DNA of 64,000 nucleotides from Mycolicibacterium moriokaense. Its GTDB lineage: Bacteria; Actinomycetota; Actinomycetes; Mycobacteriales; Mycobacteriaceae. Positions 9,251 through 17,769 of this stretch are shown here, in pieces. The notes below the pieces were generated by a model. The model was not told the origin of the DNA. It did not search any database and saw nothing but the letters and a program-made list of their open reading frames with translations. Positions within the stretch are counted from its first letter, which is position 1, and the number at the start of each line of letters is the position of its first letter. Position numbers and translations under genes: made by a program. The stretch covers positions 1,736,001-1,800,000 of the forward strand of contig NZ_AP022560.1 in assembly GCF_010726085.1 (NCBI RefSeq), read 5' to 3'.

Positions 9251-9684
9251 CGTGCGGACCAGACGGGGTACGCGCCCCGAAGGGGCGCACGTGACCTACG
9301 TGTCTAAATGGATCTTTCTTTTTAGATCCCCACCAGGGAAACAAAATAGGTCCTTGAAAAAGCCACTAGAGCAGGCTCTTTAGAACTCTGTGATGAGAGG
9401 CTCCCATCGGGAGATTTACTCTCCAATTGAGGAGCTACAGACTTAAACGTCGGGAGTCTGCTGCTCGCGCCCTTCGGGCTTCCGCAGCAGTCTCCCTCCT
9501 GGTACGCCCGTCGATTCGACGGCATGCCGAGCGGCGACGCCGTAATCGGCCAGCGCCCACCGGCTAGCGGACGCCTCGACTCTCGCCCCCCCTGGTACGC
9601 ACCGACAAAAAAGTCGGCCTGGTTCCGACCCTGACCCCGACCCTGGCCGAAGGCGGTACGCACACCTAGGAGCAGTGATGAAGT
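9251..9684. repeat. Hairpin-rich non-coding region with four GGTACGC repeats
   Basis: Contains GGTACGC at 9267-9273, 9501-9507, 9594-9600 and 9655-9661. Stems: GCGCCCC-GAA-GGGGCGC (9272-9288), GGATCT/AGATCC (9310-9329), a 13-bp stem with one mismatch (9452-9464 with 9484-9496) enclosing GCCC-TTC-GGGC, adjoining palindromes at 9509-9521 and 9520-9529, and CCGAC-A6-GTCGG (9602-9617). CCGACCCTG occurs twice, 12 bases apart (9625, 9637). No convincing ORF. It may be an extended origin, a structured RNA or a control region before the head-closure gene. Confidence 0.5.
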
Positions 9685-10008
9685 TTGGCAACCAAACGCT
9701 CACGTTCAGCCCCCAGGCCCCGTGGGCCGTTGGGCACTTACACACCGACCGAAACGACGGCCGATGTGCCCGGCTGCCGCCACCGTCCACTGACCTTCAG
9801 CGAGACGGCCGAGCACGACACCAACACAGCTACGGAGCTTTGGCAATCCACGGTGCCGCCCGTCGCGGCGGCGCTGAATGCCACGGCCGATGGCGTAATC
9901 CGTCACGGAGGTAGGAATTACCGAATCATCGGCGGTCCACGGATTCACAGTGACCTGTCGGGTAAGCCCGTCAAAGTCACCATCGTCTCAAAGCTACAGA
10001 GCGGTTAG
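9685..10008 (+). CDS. Head-closure / head-tail adaptor-like protein
   Basis: 107 residues from TTG 9685, with AGGAG at 9668-9672. The C-terminal pattern GVIRHGGRNYRIIGGPRIHSDLSGKPVKVTIVSKL resembles phage head-completion proteins, which typically end in a strand-rich (Y-x-V-x-G-x-P-x-x-W/H-x-D/P-x-x-G) segment. The N-terminal half is Pro/Thr-rich and basic. In most siphoviruses this gene follows the capsid and connector genes; here it lies about 10 kb before them, near the tape measure gene. Family-level similarity only. Confidence 0.5.
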   Translation: MATKRSRSAPRPRGPLGTYTPTETTADVPGCRHRPLTFSETAEHDTNTATELWQSTVPPVAAALNATADGVIRHGGRNYRIIGGPRIHSDLSGKPVKVTIVSKLQSG

Positions 10009-10053
10009 CCGGTACGAGAAGCTGGAGGCCGCGTTACGAGATGTGCCGGGAAG

Positions 10054-10144
10054 CCCTTCAGAGGGCGGAGTAACGGCCATACCGCTCGCCCTGACCCTCT
10101 CTGCCGCCCCAGCCCCCACCTGCCGTCAGACGCCCTCTGAGGGG
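10054..10144. repeat. Long inverted repeat, 14-bp arms
   Basis: CCCTTCAGAGGGCG at 10054-10067 and CGCCCTCTGAGGGG at 10131-10144 are reverse complements with one mismatch, separated by 63 bases. No U-run follows, so this is not a simple terminator. It lies between the head-closure gene and the interrupted small ORF. Confidence 0.6.
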
Positions 10145-10170
10145 CTGCGTTCAACAGTGGAGAACAAGTC

Positions 10171-10356
10171 TTGACACCAACGCACATCACCCTTGCCGCC
10201 GACGACGACACGTTCACCGTCCCGCTTAGCGAAGATGCCACCGGCTAGACGGCCACCGTCCAAGGCTGGCGGTTTTACCTCACCGCCGTACGTACTTCAC
10301 CTGTTGCCGTGTCACCAGCCAAGGCACGATTAGTGCGCTTGAGGGTCAGGCCTTGA
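10171..10356 (+). pseudogene. Small ORF interrupted by an in-frame TAG
   Basis: From TTG 10171 the frame reads 25 codons, meets TAG at 10246-10248 and then continues in the same frame for 35 more protein-like codons (TATVQGWRFYLTAVRTSPVAV...) to TGA at 10354-10356. The two parts look like one roughly 60-residue protein split by an amber codon. It may be a decayed tail or accessory gene, a sequencing error, or a readthrough product. No family is recognised. Confidence 0.4.
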
Positions 10357-10765
10357 ACCTTCCTCCTGGCCCTCACTCCACCTTGCCAGTTGGTGGGGGG
10401 TACAGATCGGGCTCGGACGACGATCTGTTTCAAACCAACTGGCTACACCGGGTTTGCCTCTCCTCGTCGAGGCAGCCCGGTTCGGCGACGCCGTGCGCCG
10501 CAGCCGCCACCGCTCGAATCGCTGCGACCCGGTTCTCGTGGACTAGCCTGGTCGCGCTCGCGGTGCAAGCACGGCGTCGCCCCTTTTCTTCCCAAGTTCT
10601 GCAACGCCGCGTATGTCACCACGGCTCGGAAAGTGCCACTGCTGCTAGATCGCTGCACCTGACCCCTCCTCGCGGAACTCGGGGGGGCCGGGCGCGCTCG
10701 CGCAGTTGTCCGAGTCGTGCGCGGCGTTGCTCACTTTCGTCGAATCACCTTAGAAGGAAATCCAA
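10357..10765. other. Region before the tape measure gene, probably decayed coding DNA
   Basis: In siphoviruses the tail assembly chaperone genes with their programmed frameshift sit here. I find only short protein-like segments in different frames, for example VEAARFGDAVRRSRHRSNRCDPVLVD ending at a TAG, and LLAELGGAGRARAVVRVVRGVAHFRRIT. The longer reading frames are Arg/Ser/Pro-rich and not convincing. I infer lost or degenerated genes. A good ribosome site (AGAAGGA) marks the start of the next gene. Confidence 0.35.
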
Positions 10766-13700
10766 TTGGCCGAAGTATCAGTACGTGTAAAGGCGCTCCT
10801 TGACCGCCGCGCAGCGGTCGATGCCGCCCGACAGTTGACCGACGACTTTGACCGGGCCGGAAGGCGTGCAGGCGACAACTTCCAGCGCGCACTGGAACGG
10901 CCCCTGTCGCACATCGACACCTCCGCTGCCGCCGCGCGGGCGGCACGGGGCTTCAGCGGTGCCGGGGCGGCTGCTGGGCGGGATTTTTCGCGGGCGGTTG
11001 GTGATGCCATGCGGGGGGCGATTTCCAATGCCACCCAGCAATTTGGCGCGTTTGGTTCGCAAGCTGATGCCGTGCTCGGCCGGATTTCCGGCAAGGCGGG
11101 CATAGCCGCAACGGGTATCGCTGGTGTGGGCCTGGCGGCTGTGGCTGTGGGGAAGCAGCTTTATGACCTTGGCGCGGCCTTTGATGACACCTTCGACAAT
11201 ATCGTGGTGCGCACCGGCAAGGTCGGTGCCGAGTTGGAGTCCATCACCGGTTCGGTCAAGCGCGTGGCGCAAACCACGGCCGCCCCAATCGAATCCATTG
11301 GCGACACCGCGACGAGGCTCGCGCAAACCCTCGGCCTGACTGGTGCGCCGCTTGAGCGACTGACTGCCCAGCTATCGGATCTCCAGCAGATGACGGGCGA
11401 AGCGATCGACGTTCGCGAGCTGTCAAAAGCGTTTCATACCTTTGGCGTTGACGTTGAGCGAAACGGCGTCGCCGTCGTTGATGATCTATACAAGGCCTCC
11501 CAAAGAACTGGCCAGCCCATCGGCGAACTGATCGCCACCCTCCGGTCGGCCGGTCCCGTGGCGAGGGACTTGGGCCTGAATCTGTCCCAAACCGCTGCTC
11601 TGCTAGGCGAATTTGAACAGGCCGGTATCGGCTCTGAGGTATTGCGCCCTGCGCTGCAAAGGATGGCCGCCGAGGTCGGCCGCGAGGGTGGCAATGTCCG
11701 CGCGGAGCTTGAGCGGATCATCACCGACATTGCGACGCTGCCCGAATCTGCCGCGCGTGCGGTGGCCGTTGATGCCTTTGGCACGCGCAACTTTGAGTCG
11801 ATCTTTCGTGCGATTCGTGATGGCACGCTCACTGTCGAATCGCTGAACAAGGCTCTCGCCAGCACGGGGCTAAGTGTTGAGGATGCTCGAAACCAGACGG
11901 CGGACTGGCAGCAGGAATTAGAGAAGGTGATCAACACCCTCAAGACCGAGCTAGAACCCGTTGCCACGGCCGTATTCGGCGGCATCTCGACCACCATCAC
12001 AAACTTTCTAATTCGCCCCCTCTCCGAGCTGAACAACCTGATCAAGGGAAACCCGCTAGAGGACCTGCCCGGCTGGCTTGGCCTCGACCGCACGCCGCCG
12101 GGCCCGACCTCTTACGACGATCATGGGCGCATCGTCGAGGTCAATCCGCCGAAGCCCATTGCGAATCCGCTAGACGTGTTGGCGGGCCAGGGCGGTGGCG
12201 CGCGCGTGGGCGGTTCAATAGAGGAGCTACTCGCCGCGCCGGGGGCGATCCCGCCTCCGGCGCCAGGTGCCCCCGCCGGCGTGGGCGGGCGCGCGTTTGG
12301 TCGGCCTGCGATACCGAATGTCGCTGCGACAGACTGGTTTACGGGCGCTCTCCGGCCGTGGGACCCCGATGGGTCGGGGTCGGGATCTGGCTCGCAGGCG
12401 GACTTTCCGACTGTGCCTTACACGGGCGATCCGATGTCGCTGCTACAGGGCTTTCCTGTTGATAGCTCGCTGTATTCGGCGGCATCGTCAGTGCTCGACG
12501 CCCGGCATCAGCAGGCCCAGGCGGAGGCCAAATTGAACGCGCTTGTGCGCGACAACACGGTGGAGGCAACCGCGATCCAGCAGGCCCGCAACGAGCTAGC
12601 ACTTGCCCAGCGCGAAAGTTTCGAGGCCGAGCTTCGGCTTAACGAGGCGAAGCAGAGTGCGACCGAAAAGCTAACGGGCACAATGCAGGGCGCCGCTGAG
12701 CAGGTCAAGGGCCTGACTGGCGAGCTGCAGCAGATCGGCGCCGAGATCGACAAGGACTTCGGCTTTAGCCAGGGCCTGCCGGGCATCTTGTCGAATCTGT
12801 TCAAGCTCATTGCCAACGCCGCGATGGCACCGGTAATCGGCGCACTGAGTGGCGTGACAAGCGTCTACGGCACCGCCGGCAGTGGCTCAGGCTTGCTTGG
12901 TCTGCTTTCCCCACGCAAGTCCATATTTGGCGAGTTCCCAAACATCTTCGGCCAATACAGCGAAGGCATGACGGCTGGCCCGTACGGCGTCGGCATCCCA
13001 ATCGACCAGGCGATGCAGGCGACGCAGCAGCAGGCTGGCCAATGGATGGGGACAGGACAATGGCAACTCTCCGGTCCCGCAGCCGCTCTCGAAGCCCTGG
13101 CCCGGTCCGCGCACGGCGGCGACTACGGTTGGGGCGCATCTGATCTGGTGCGCGGGCTGGCAGATTGCTCCGGCGCTATCAGCGATCTTGTGGAGGTTCT
13201 GACGACCGGCACCACCAGCCCCGGTCGGCTGTTCGACACGAGCAGTGCGGGCGCGGTCCTGCAATCACTCGGAGCCGTACCAGGCTACATGCCAGGGGCG
13301 TTGAACATCGGCATTTCGCACGGCGGTCCTGGTGGTGGCCACATGGCGGCCACCCTGCCCTCTGGTATTAATTTCGAGGCTGGCGGCTCCAACGGCGGGA
13401 TTACCTACGGCGGCGCCGCTGCTGGGGCGCTTGATCCTCAGTTCACCGAGCACTGGGCACTCCCGGTCCCTGGAGCGCTCCCTGGTGCGACACCCACGAC
13501 GAGTTACACACCGGGCGGTGTCTCGGCCGGTGGTCCTGGTACTGGTGCGCTATTTCCCGGCATGGCACCTCCTCCAGCCGCTATCCCCGGTATGACGCCC
13601 TTTGGTTCCGCAATGGGCACGGGTGCTTACAGCACTCCGATGATGGGCCGTGCGTACGGTGAGGGCCGACCAGCACAAGCAGGTTTCGGCCTGAGCGGTG

Positions 13701-14197
13701 GTGGCCTTCTTGGCATGGCCATGTCTGGGCCGGGTGCTGTTGGTGGCTTGCTCCCTGGTGCGGGTGCGGGTGGTCCGTTCATCGGGCAGGCCGCCCAGAT
13801 CGGCATCGACGAAATCAACCGCGCGATCTCGGCGGGTGCGGAGCTGACCGGCATCGCGGTCGAGGGCCTGATGGAAACCTTCTCACCGGTCGAAAGCGAG
13901 TTGGCAGACCCCGCTCGCGGTTGGGCCGGAAGGATTCTCGGCAGCATCGCTGGCGTCTCGGCCAACGTCGCGCCCAATATCGCTGGCGCTCTTACGCAAC
14001 AGATGAACAACGGTGACCAGCCACTCACCCCCGAACAGGTTGCCGCCGAGCGTGGTATTGCTGCCTTCGCGGCGCAGCAGGCGCAGCAGAACATGCAAGT
14101 CCAAGTCAACGTTGACAACTCGAAGGTGCCCGACATACGCAGCGATGCTGCGGTGCACCAGACAAATGCCAACATGCTCCCCGGGGGTCGGACATGA
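10766..14197 (+). CDS. Tape measure protein with NlpC/P60-like Cys-His insert
   Basis: 1143 residues from TTG 10766 (AGAAGGA upstream). The N-terminal 400 residues are Ala/Gly-rich and helical, with phage minor-tail features (LYDLGAAFDDTFDNIVVRTGKVGAELESITGSVKRVA...). Coiled-coil stretches occur around residues 570-660. Near residues 784-880 is a cell-wall-hydrolase-like segment: YGWGASDLV...DCSG with Cys about 801 and GGGHMAATLPSG with His about 859, as embedded in many mycobacteriophage tape measures. The C-terminus is Gly/Pro-rich. Tape measures set tail length and assist DNA entry. It is strange that no tail tube gene accompanies it. Its stop overlaps the next ATG (ATGA). Confidence 0.85.
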   Translation: MAEVSVRVKALLDRRAAVDAARQLTDDFDRAGRRAGDNFQRALERPLSHIDTSAAAARAARGFSGAGAAAGRDFSRAVGDAMRGAISNATQQFGAFGSQADAVLGRISGKAGIAATGIAGVGLAAVAVGKQLYDLGAAFDDTFDNIVVRTGKVGAELESITGSVKRVAQTTAAPIESIGDTATRLAQTLGLTGAPLERLTAQLSDLQQMTGEAIDVRELSKAFHTFGVDVERNGVAVVDDLYKASQRTGQPIGELIATLRSAGPVARDLGLNLSQTAALLGEFEQAGIGSEVLRPALQRMAAEVGREGGNVRAELERIITDIATLPESAARAVAVDAFGTRNFESIFRAIRDGTLTVESLNKALASTGLSVEDARNQTADWQQELEKVINTLKTELEPVATAVFGGISTTITNFLIRPLSELNNLIKGNPLEDLPGWLGLDRTPPGPTSYDDHGRIVEVNPPKPIANPLDVLAGQGGGARVGGSIEELLAAPGAIPPPAPGAPAGVGGRAFGRPAIPNVAATDWFTGALRPWDPDGSGSGSGSQADFPTVPYTGDPMSLLQGFPVDSSLYSAASSVLDARHQQAQAEAKLNALVRDNTVEATAIQQARNELALAQRESFEAELRLNEAKQSATEKLTGTMQGAAEQVKGLTGELQQIGAEIDKDFGFSQGLPGILSNLFKLIANAAMAPVIGALSGVTSVYGTAGSGSGLLGLLSPRKSIFGEFPNIFGQYSEGMTAGPYGVGIPIDQAMQATQQQAGQWMGTGQWQLSGPAAALEALARSAHGGDYGWGASDLVRGLADCSGAISDLVEVLTTGTTSPGRLFDTSSAGAVLQSLGAVPGYMPGALNIGISHGGPGGGHMAATLPSGINFEAGGSNGGITYGGAAAGALDPQFTEHWALPVPGALPGATPTTSYTPGGVSAGGPGTGALFPGMAPPPAAIPGMTPFGSAMGTGAYSTPMMGRAYGEGRPAQAGFGLSGGGLLGMAMSGPGAVGGLLPGAGAGGPFIGQAAQIGIDEINRAISAGAELTGIAVEGLMETFSPVESELADPARGWAGRILGSIAGVSANVAPNIAGALTQQMNNGDQPLTPEQVAAERGIAAFAAQQAQQNMQVQVNVDNSKVPDIRSDAAVHQTNANMLPGGRT

Positions 14198-14493
14198 CCC
14201 CACCCCGCAGACCCTGCCTAGACTGCCCCCGCCTCGCCAGGCCGGGGCGGTCACGCTGCCGAGAATGCGAGCGTGCTTGGCGTGCAGCACGATACGAACA
14301 CCCCGCTTACCGTGCCCTACCCAAGCCGCGTGGTGTGTGCACTCTCCGTATCTCGCCGAGGTGTACGGGCCGGGCGACGAGTCGGGATCACATCGACGGG
14401 CGGGCCACGAACCATAGCCCGACCAACATTGCTCCAAGTTGCATTTACTGCAATTCGATGAAGGGCGGTCGGCCAAGATGGAAATTCAGCTAG
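14194..14493 (+). CDS. HNH endonuclease (packaging-associated type)
   Basis: 99 residues from ATG 14194, overlapping the tape measure stop by four bases. Pairs of Cys (CLDCPRL, CRECERAW) and the core TSRDHIDGRATNHSPTNIAPSCIYCNSMKGG give the canonical H...N...CxxCN signature of small phage HNH nucleases. These are commonly encoded next to the terminase in HK97-like phages and are needed there for genome cleavage at cos. Here one neck gene and a 266-bp gap separate it from the large terminase. Confidence 0.8.
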   Translation: MTPPRRPCLDCPRLARPGRSRCRECERAWRAARYEHPAYRALPKPRGVCTLRISPRCTGRATSRDHIDGRATNHSPTNIAPSCIYCNSMKGGRPRWKFS

Positions 14494-14804
14494 ATCCGCG
14501 CGAACTTGAGGGGGTCATCGCCCAAGAAGCAAAGGGCAACAGTGAGTTACGGCGTGAGCTTGATCGTGTTGTCGATCAGGTCGCCGATACGGTTCGTGAG
14601 CTCGCCCCCGCGCGTACGGGCCGGTTTAGGCGCAGCATCAGGGTGCGCAGGCACAGTGGGCTGGAAGGCCTCGACGGTGATGGCGCCCTGGTCGGCGAGG
14701 TCTTCAGCGACGACGACGCGGCCAAGGTGGCCGCAATCGAGTTCGGCAGCGAGGACACGCCCGAATATGCGCCGTTCGCCCGTGCTGCCTTTAGGCACAG
14801 GTAG
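14478..14804 (+). CDS. HK97 gp10-like neck / tail-completion protein
   Basis: I choose ATG 14478, giving 108 residues (MEIQLDPRELEGVIAQ...). The longer frame begins inside the HNH gene with a non-matching N-terminus. The helix RRELDRVVDQVADTVRELAPARTGRFRRSIRV followed by VGEVFSDDDAAKVAAIEFGSEDTPEYAPFARAAF is the family pattern: a helix, TG-x-L/F-xx-S, then E-x-G-x-x-x-x-P-x-P-F. Such proteins join head and tail or seal the connector. It overlaps the end of the HNH gene. Confidence 0.7.
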   Translation: MEIQLDPRELEGVIAQEAKGNSELRRELDRVVDQVADTVRELAPARTGRFRRSIRVRRHSGLEGLDGDGALVGEVFSDDDAAKVAAIEFGSEDTPEYAPFARAAFRHR

Positions 14805-15070
14805 CTAACGGTTATGGGTGGGCACCGCAGTTAAGCGCGCGTTAAGGCCGACTTAAGCGAAAACCACACGCGCACAAGCGATTTCGCGAAAAAAGTTCGC
14901 AACCTTTCATCATCGGCGACTCCCGCGCCGCCGCTTTCGCTTATAAAGAATGGCCACTTTTCGGGCCAAAACCGCAGGTAGATGGCTGTTTTTAAGCCGA
15001 TTTTAGCACCGATTTAAGCCGCAAAACCGCAGGTCGCAAGTGTAACGAAACGCCTCGGAAGGGGGGGTAA
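14805..15070. promoter_or_regulatory. 11-bp-phased TTAAG repeat region upstream of terminase (cos/TerS-site or promoter candidate)
   Basis: No ORF. TTAAGS units recur at exact 11-bp spacing: TTAAGCG 14831, TTAAGGC 14842 and TTAAGCG 14853, and again TTAAGCC 14992, TTAGCAC 15003 (degenerate) and TTAAGCC 15014. AACCGCAGGT occurs at 14969 and 15025; the 11-mer AACCGCAGGTC at 15025 also occurs at 9116 beside the putative origin. A TATAAA -10-like box lies at 14942-14947. Helically phased repeats immediately before a terminase gene are what a cosB-type packaging site or operator array would look like. Confidence 0.5.
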
Positions 15071-16546
15071 ATGGCCGTCGTTGGCAATGCAAGAGCCCAC
15101 TTCGAGGATCTGTCGCAGCCCCCCTGGTACCGCTGGCGCGAGAAAGACCCCGCCGAACGCTGCATCAGGTTTATCGAACGCTACTGCCGGTCGCCCAAGG
15201 GGCACGGCTTTGGTCGGCTCCTAAAGCTGGCCGAGTTTCAAAGGGCGTGGATTAGGGAGATCCTGCAACCCGGCATCCGGCAGGCAGTGTTATCGGCTCC
15301 GCGCGGGCAAGGTAAATCAACTCTGTTGGCCGCTATCGCGCTATGGGCGGTCTTCGATAAGAACCCCACTGGTCAGCCCATCGTCCCGATCATGGCAACG
15401 ACCGTTGGTCAGGCTGCCCGTTCGGTCTACGACGTGGCCTGCAAGATGGTGGCCGCTGAGCCGGAAATGTCAAAGCGTGCCTTGGTCTATACCGCGATCA
15501 GCAACGCCAAGATCGTGGTGGGCTACAACGGCGGTGAATGCTTCCCCATCGCTAACGACGTGGACGGCCTTCAGGGGCTAGACCCCACGTGTGCGATTGT
15601 CGATGAAATCGGCTTCCAACCGCTGGCCTCGTGGCAGGCGATGGTGTTGGCCTCCGGTAAGCGCTCCCAGTCTCTTGTGGTCGGTATCGGTACCCCCGGT
15701 GTGGACCGGGAGAAATCCGCACTGTGGCACCTGCGGGAGATATGGGCGGGCGGTGAGGCCCCCGAAGGGTTTTCCTACACCGAACTATCCGCACCTGACG
15801 ACTGCGACTACCGCGACGAATCCATGTGGCTACTCGCGAACCCCGCGATAGCCGAGGGTTACCTGTCCCTTGACGCCCTGCGCACCGATGTCAAAATGTC
15901 GCCCGAGTCAGAGTTTCGATTGTTCCGCCTGGGCCAGTGGGTTGAGGGCACCGACTGCTGGCTAGGTGTGGACGGCCGCCGAGTCTGGCGCGCACTGGTC
16001 AGCGACTACCAAATGGTCGACGGTGCCGACACGTGGGTCGGTGTGGACGTTGGCCTTAAGCGCGACTGTAGCGCCGTAGTCATCGGCCAACGCCGCCCCG
16101 ATGGGGTTCTACACACCGCGGCCAAAATCTGGAAGCCCTCACCGGACCGGGCCATCGACGTTACCGGTGTCATGGCCCACCTACGGGAGTTGCACCGCAC
16201 TTACAGCGTGGTGGCGGTGGCCTACGACCCAGCCTATTTCGACGTGCAGGCAACAGAACTCGCCGACGAAGGCCTACCAATGGTGGTCATACCCCAGTCG
16301 CCAGAGCGGATGGTGCCAGCCGTTGGCGGGCTGTACGAGGCGATTATGCGCGGAGAGCTATCCCACGACGGCGCAGCCGATTACGAGCGACACATCCTCA
16401 ACGCCATGCCTGTCTACACCGATAAGGGTTTTCGCCTCACCAAGTCCAAGAGCCGTGGACACATCGACGCCGCTATCGCGCTGGCGCTGTGTCACGACCG
16501 CGCACAGCACCCGGCACCTAAGCGTGCACCAGCCTTTGTCATCTAG
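15071..16546 (+). CDS. Terminase large subunit (HK97-like)
   Basis: 491 residues from ATG 15071. The N-terminal ATPase has Walker A APRGQGKST (residues 76-84) and Walker B CAIVDEIG. The C-terminal RNase-H-like nuclease is marked by GVDVGLKRDCSAVV, YDPAYFD and HIDAAIALALC, supplying the metal-binding acidic residues. It packages DNA into the prohead with the portal. The sequence appears intact. Normally a small-terminase gene precedes it; here only the phased repeat region does. Confidence 0.93.
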   Translation: MAVVGNARAHFEDLSQPPWYRWREKDPAERCIRFIERYCRSPKGHGFGRLLKLAEFQRAWIREILQPGIRQAVLSAPRGQGKSTLLAAIALWAVFDKNPTGQPIVPIMATTVGQAARSVYDVACKMVAAEPEMSKRALVYTAISNAKIVVGYNGGECFPIANDVDGLQGLDPTCAIVDEIGFQPLASWQAMVLASGKRSQSLVVGIGTPGVDREKSALWHLREIWAGGEAPEGFSYTELSAPDDCDYRDESMWLLANPAIAEGYLSLDALRTDVKMSPESEFRLFRLGQWVEGTDCWLGVDGRRVWRALVSDYQMVDGADTWVGVDVGLKRDCSAVVIGQRRPDGVLHTAAKIWKPSPDRAIDVTGVMAHLRELHRTYSVVAVAYDPAYFDVQATELADEGLPMVVIPQSPERMVPAVGGLYEAIMRGELSHDGAADYERHILNAMPVYTDKGFRLTKSKSRGHIDAAIALALCHDRAQHPAPKRAPAFVI

Positions 16547-16557
16547 GAGATCCCAAC

Positions 16558-17769
16558 TTGAGCCTTCTAACGCGCATCTTTGGCGCCCCCAACCCCCCGC
16601 CTGAACCCGTCGAGCAGCGGGAGCAACCACAAGAGCGGCGAGTGCTCACCACCAACGCGGTAACCCGCATGGTTGACTTTATCGGCTCGCCCCTGACGGG
16701 TGCCCCCGTCGATGAGTGCAGTGTTCTGGGCCTGTCCGCCGTCTACCGAGCCGTGTCGCTGATTGCAGGCGGCATAGCCACCCTCCCGCTGCGCGTCGTT
16801 CAGGAAAGCGATGGCGTCACCGAGCGTGTGCCCTCTTGGTTGGACAAGCCTGCAGGCGGGTTAACTCGCTACGAACTCGTTGAGACGACCCTGCTGCACC
16901 TACTGCTTTGGGGTAATGCCTATCTCGCGCACATCTACAACAACGCCGGTGCGTTGAGCGGCGTATCGCCCATCCACCCCTCTGCGGTATGCGTCGAGAT
17001 CGACTACAGCACCAGCGCAAAGACCTACCGCGTCAGCCTTGAGGACGGCACTACGCGAGCCTTTACGGATCTGAGCATGACTCACATCAAGTGGCTCAGT
17101 TCGGATGGTTACGTGGGGCTTTCGCCTTTGACGCTGGCCAGAAGCGGTGCCTTCGGCATCGCCCTGGCGGCCGACCGTTCTGCGTCCCGGCTGTTCAACG
17201 GTGGTGCGTTGATGTCCGCCATCGCCACCGTTGATGAGGAGATGGATGAGGAAAGCGCGAAGGCCATAAAAGAGGGACTGGACCGCAGGATCGCGGGCGA
17301 ACCCAACGCGGGCAAGATCGCCTTCATTAACCGGAAGGTCAACATCCATCCCTGGACGATCAGCAATGAGGACCTCCAGTGGATACAGGCGCGCGAATTC
17401 CAAATCGAAGAAATTGCACGGATTTACGGTGTGCCGGCGACCCTGATCGGGCTCAGCGATAAGCAATCCTCGTGGGGCACCGGCATCCGCGAGATGCATC
17501 AGGCCATGGCCCGATGGACGTTCATGCCGTGGACTACGCGTATTGAGCAGCGGCTCTCGCTCCTGCTCCCACCCAATCGCAAGGCAGAGTTCGACTATCG
17601 AGACCTGCTGGCACCCGATCCTCAAACGGAGATCGAGTTGCTAATCAAACAGGTGCAGGCGGGACTTCTGTCCCACGCGGAGGCGCGGCAGATCCTCAAC
17701 CGGCGCCCCCTGCCCGAATCCGAACGGCCGCAAGCGCAAGAGCCACAGGAACCCAATGATGAAAGCTGA
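16558..17769 (+). CDS. HK97-family portal protein
   Basis: 403 residues from TTG 16558 behind AGGAGA. Family landmarks: SVLGLSAVYRAVSLIAGGIATLPLRV, LLHLLLWGNAYLAHIYNN, LSMTHIKWLSSDGYVGLSPLTLA, and the C-terminal EIARIYGVPATLIGLSDKQSSWGTGIREMHQAMARWTFMPWTTRIEQRL. Portals form the dodecameric DNA-entry ring at one capsid vertex. The gene sits 11 bases after terminase and overlaps the protease start, giving a compact head operon. Confidence 0.93.
   Translation: MSLLTRIFGAPNPPPEPVEQREQPQERRVLTTNAVTRMVDFIGSPLTGAPVDECSVLGLSAVYRAVSLIAGGIATLPLRVVQESDGVTERVPSWLDKPAGGLTRYELVETTLLHLLLWGNAYLAHIYNNAGALSGVSPIHPSAVCVEIDYSTSAKTYRVSLEDGTTRAFTDLSMTHIKWLSSDGYVGLSPLTLARSGAFGIALAADRSASRLFNGGALMSAIATVDEEMDEESAKAIKEGLDRRIAGEPNAGKIAFINRKVNIHPWTISNEDLQWIQAREFQIEEIARIYGVPATLIGLSDKQSSWGTGIREMHQAMARWTFMPWTTRIEQRLSLLLPPNRKAEFDYRDLLAPDPQTEIELLIKQVQAGLLSHAEARQILNRRPLPESERPQAQEPQEPNDES

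Noticed and set aside
9132..9383. 83-residue ORF after the ATPase gene
   Set aside because: Overlaps the iterons and hairpins, poor start context and non-protein-like sequence.
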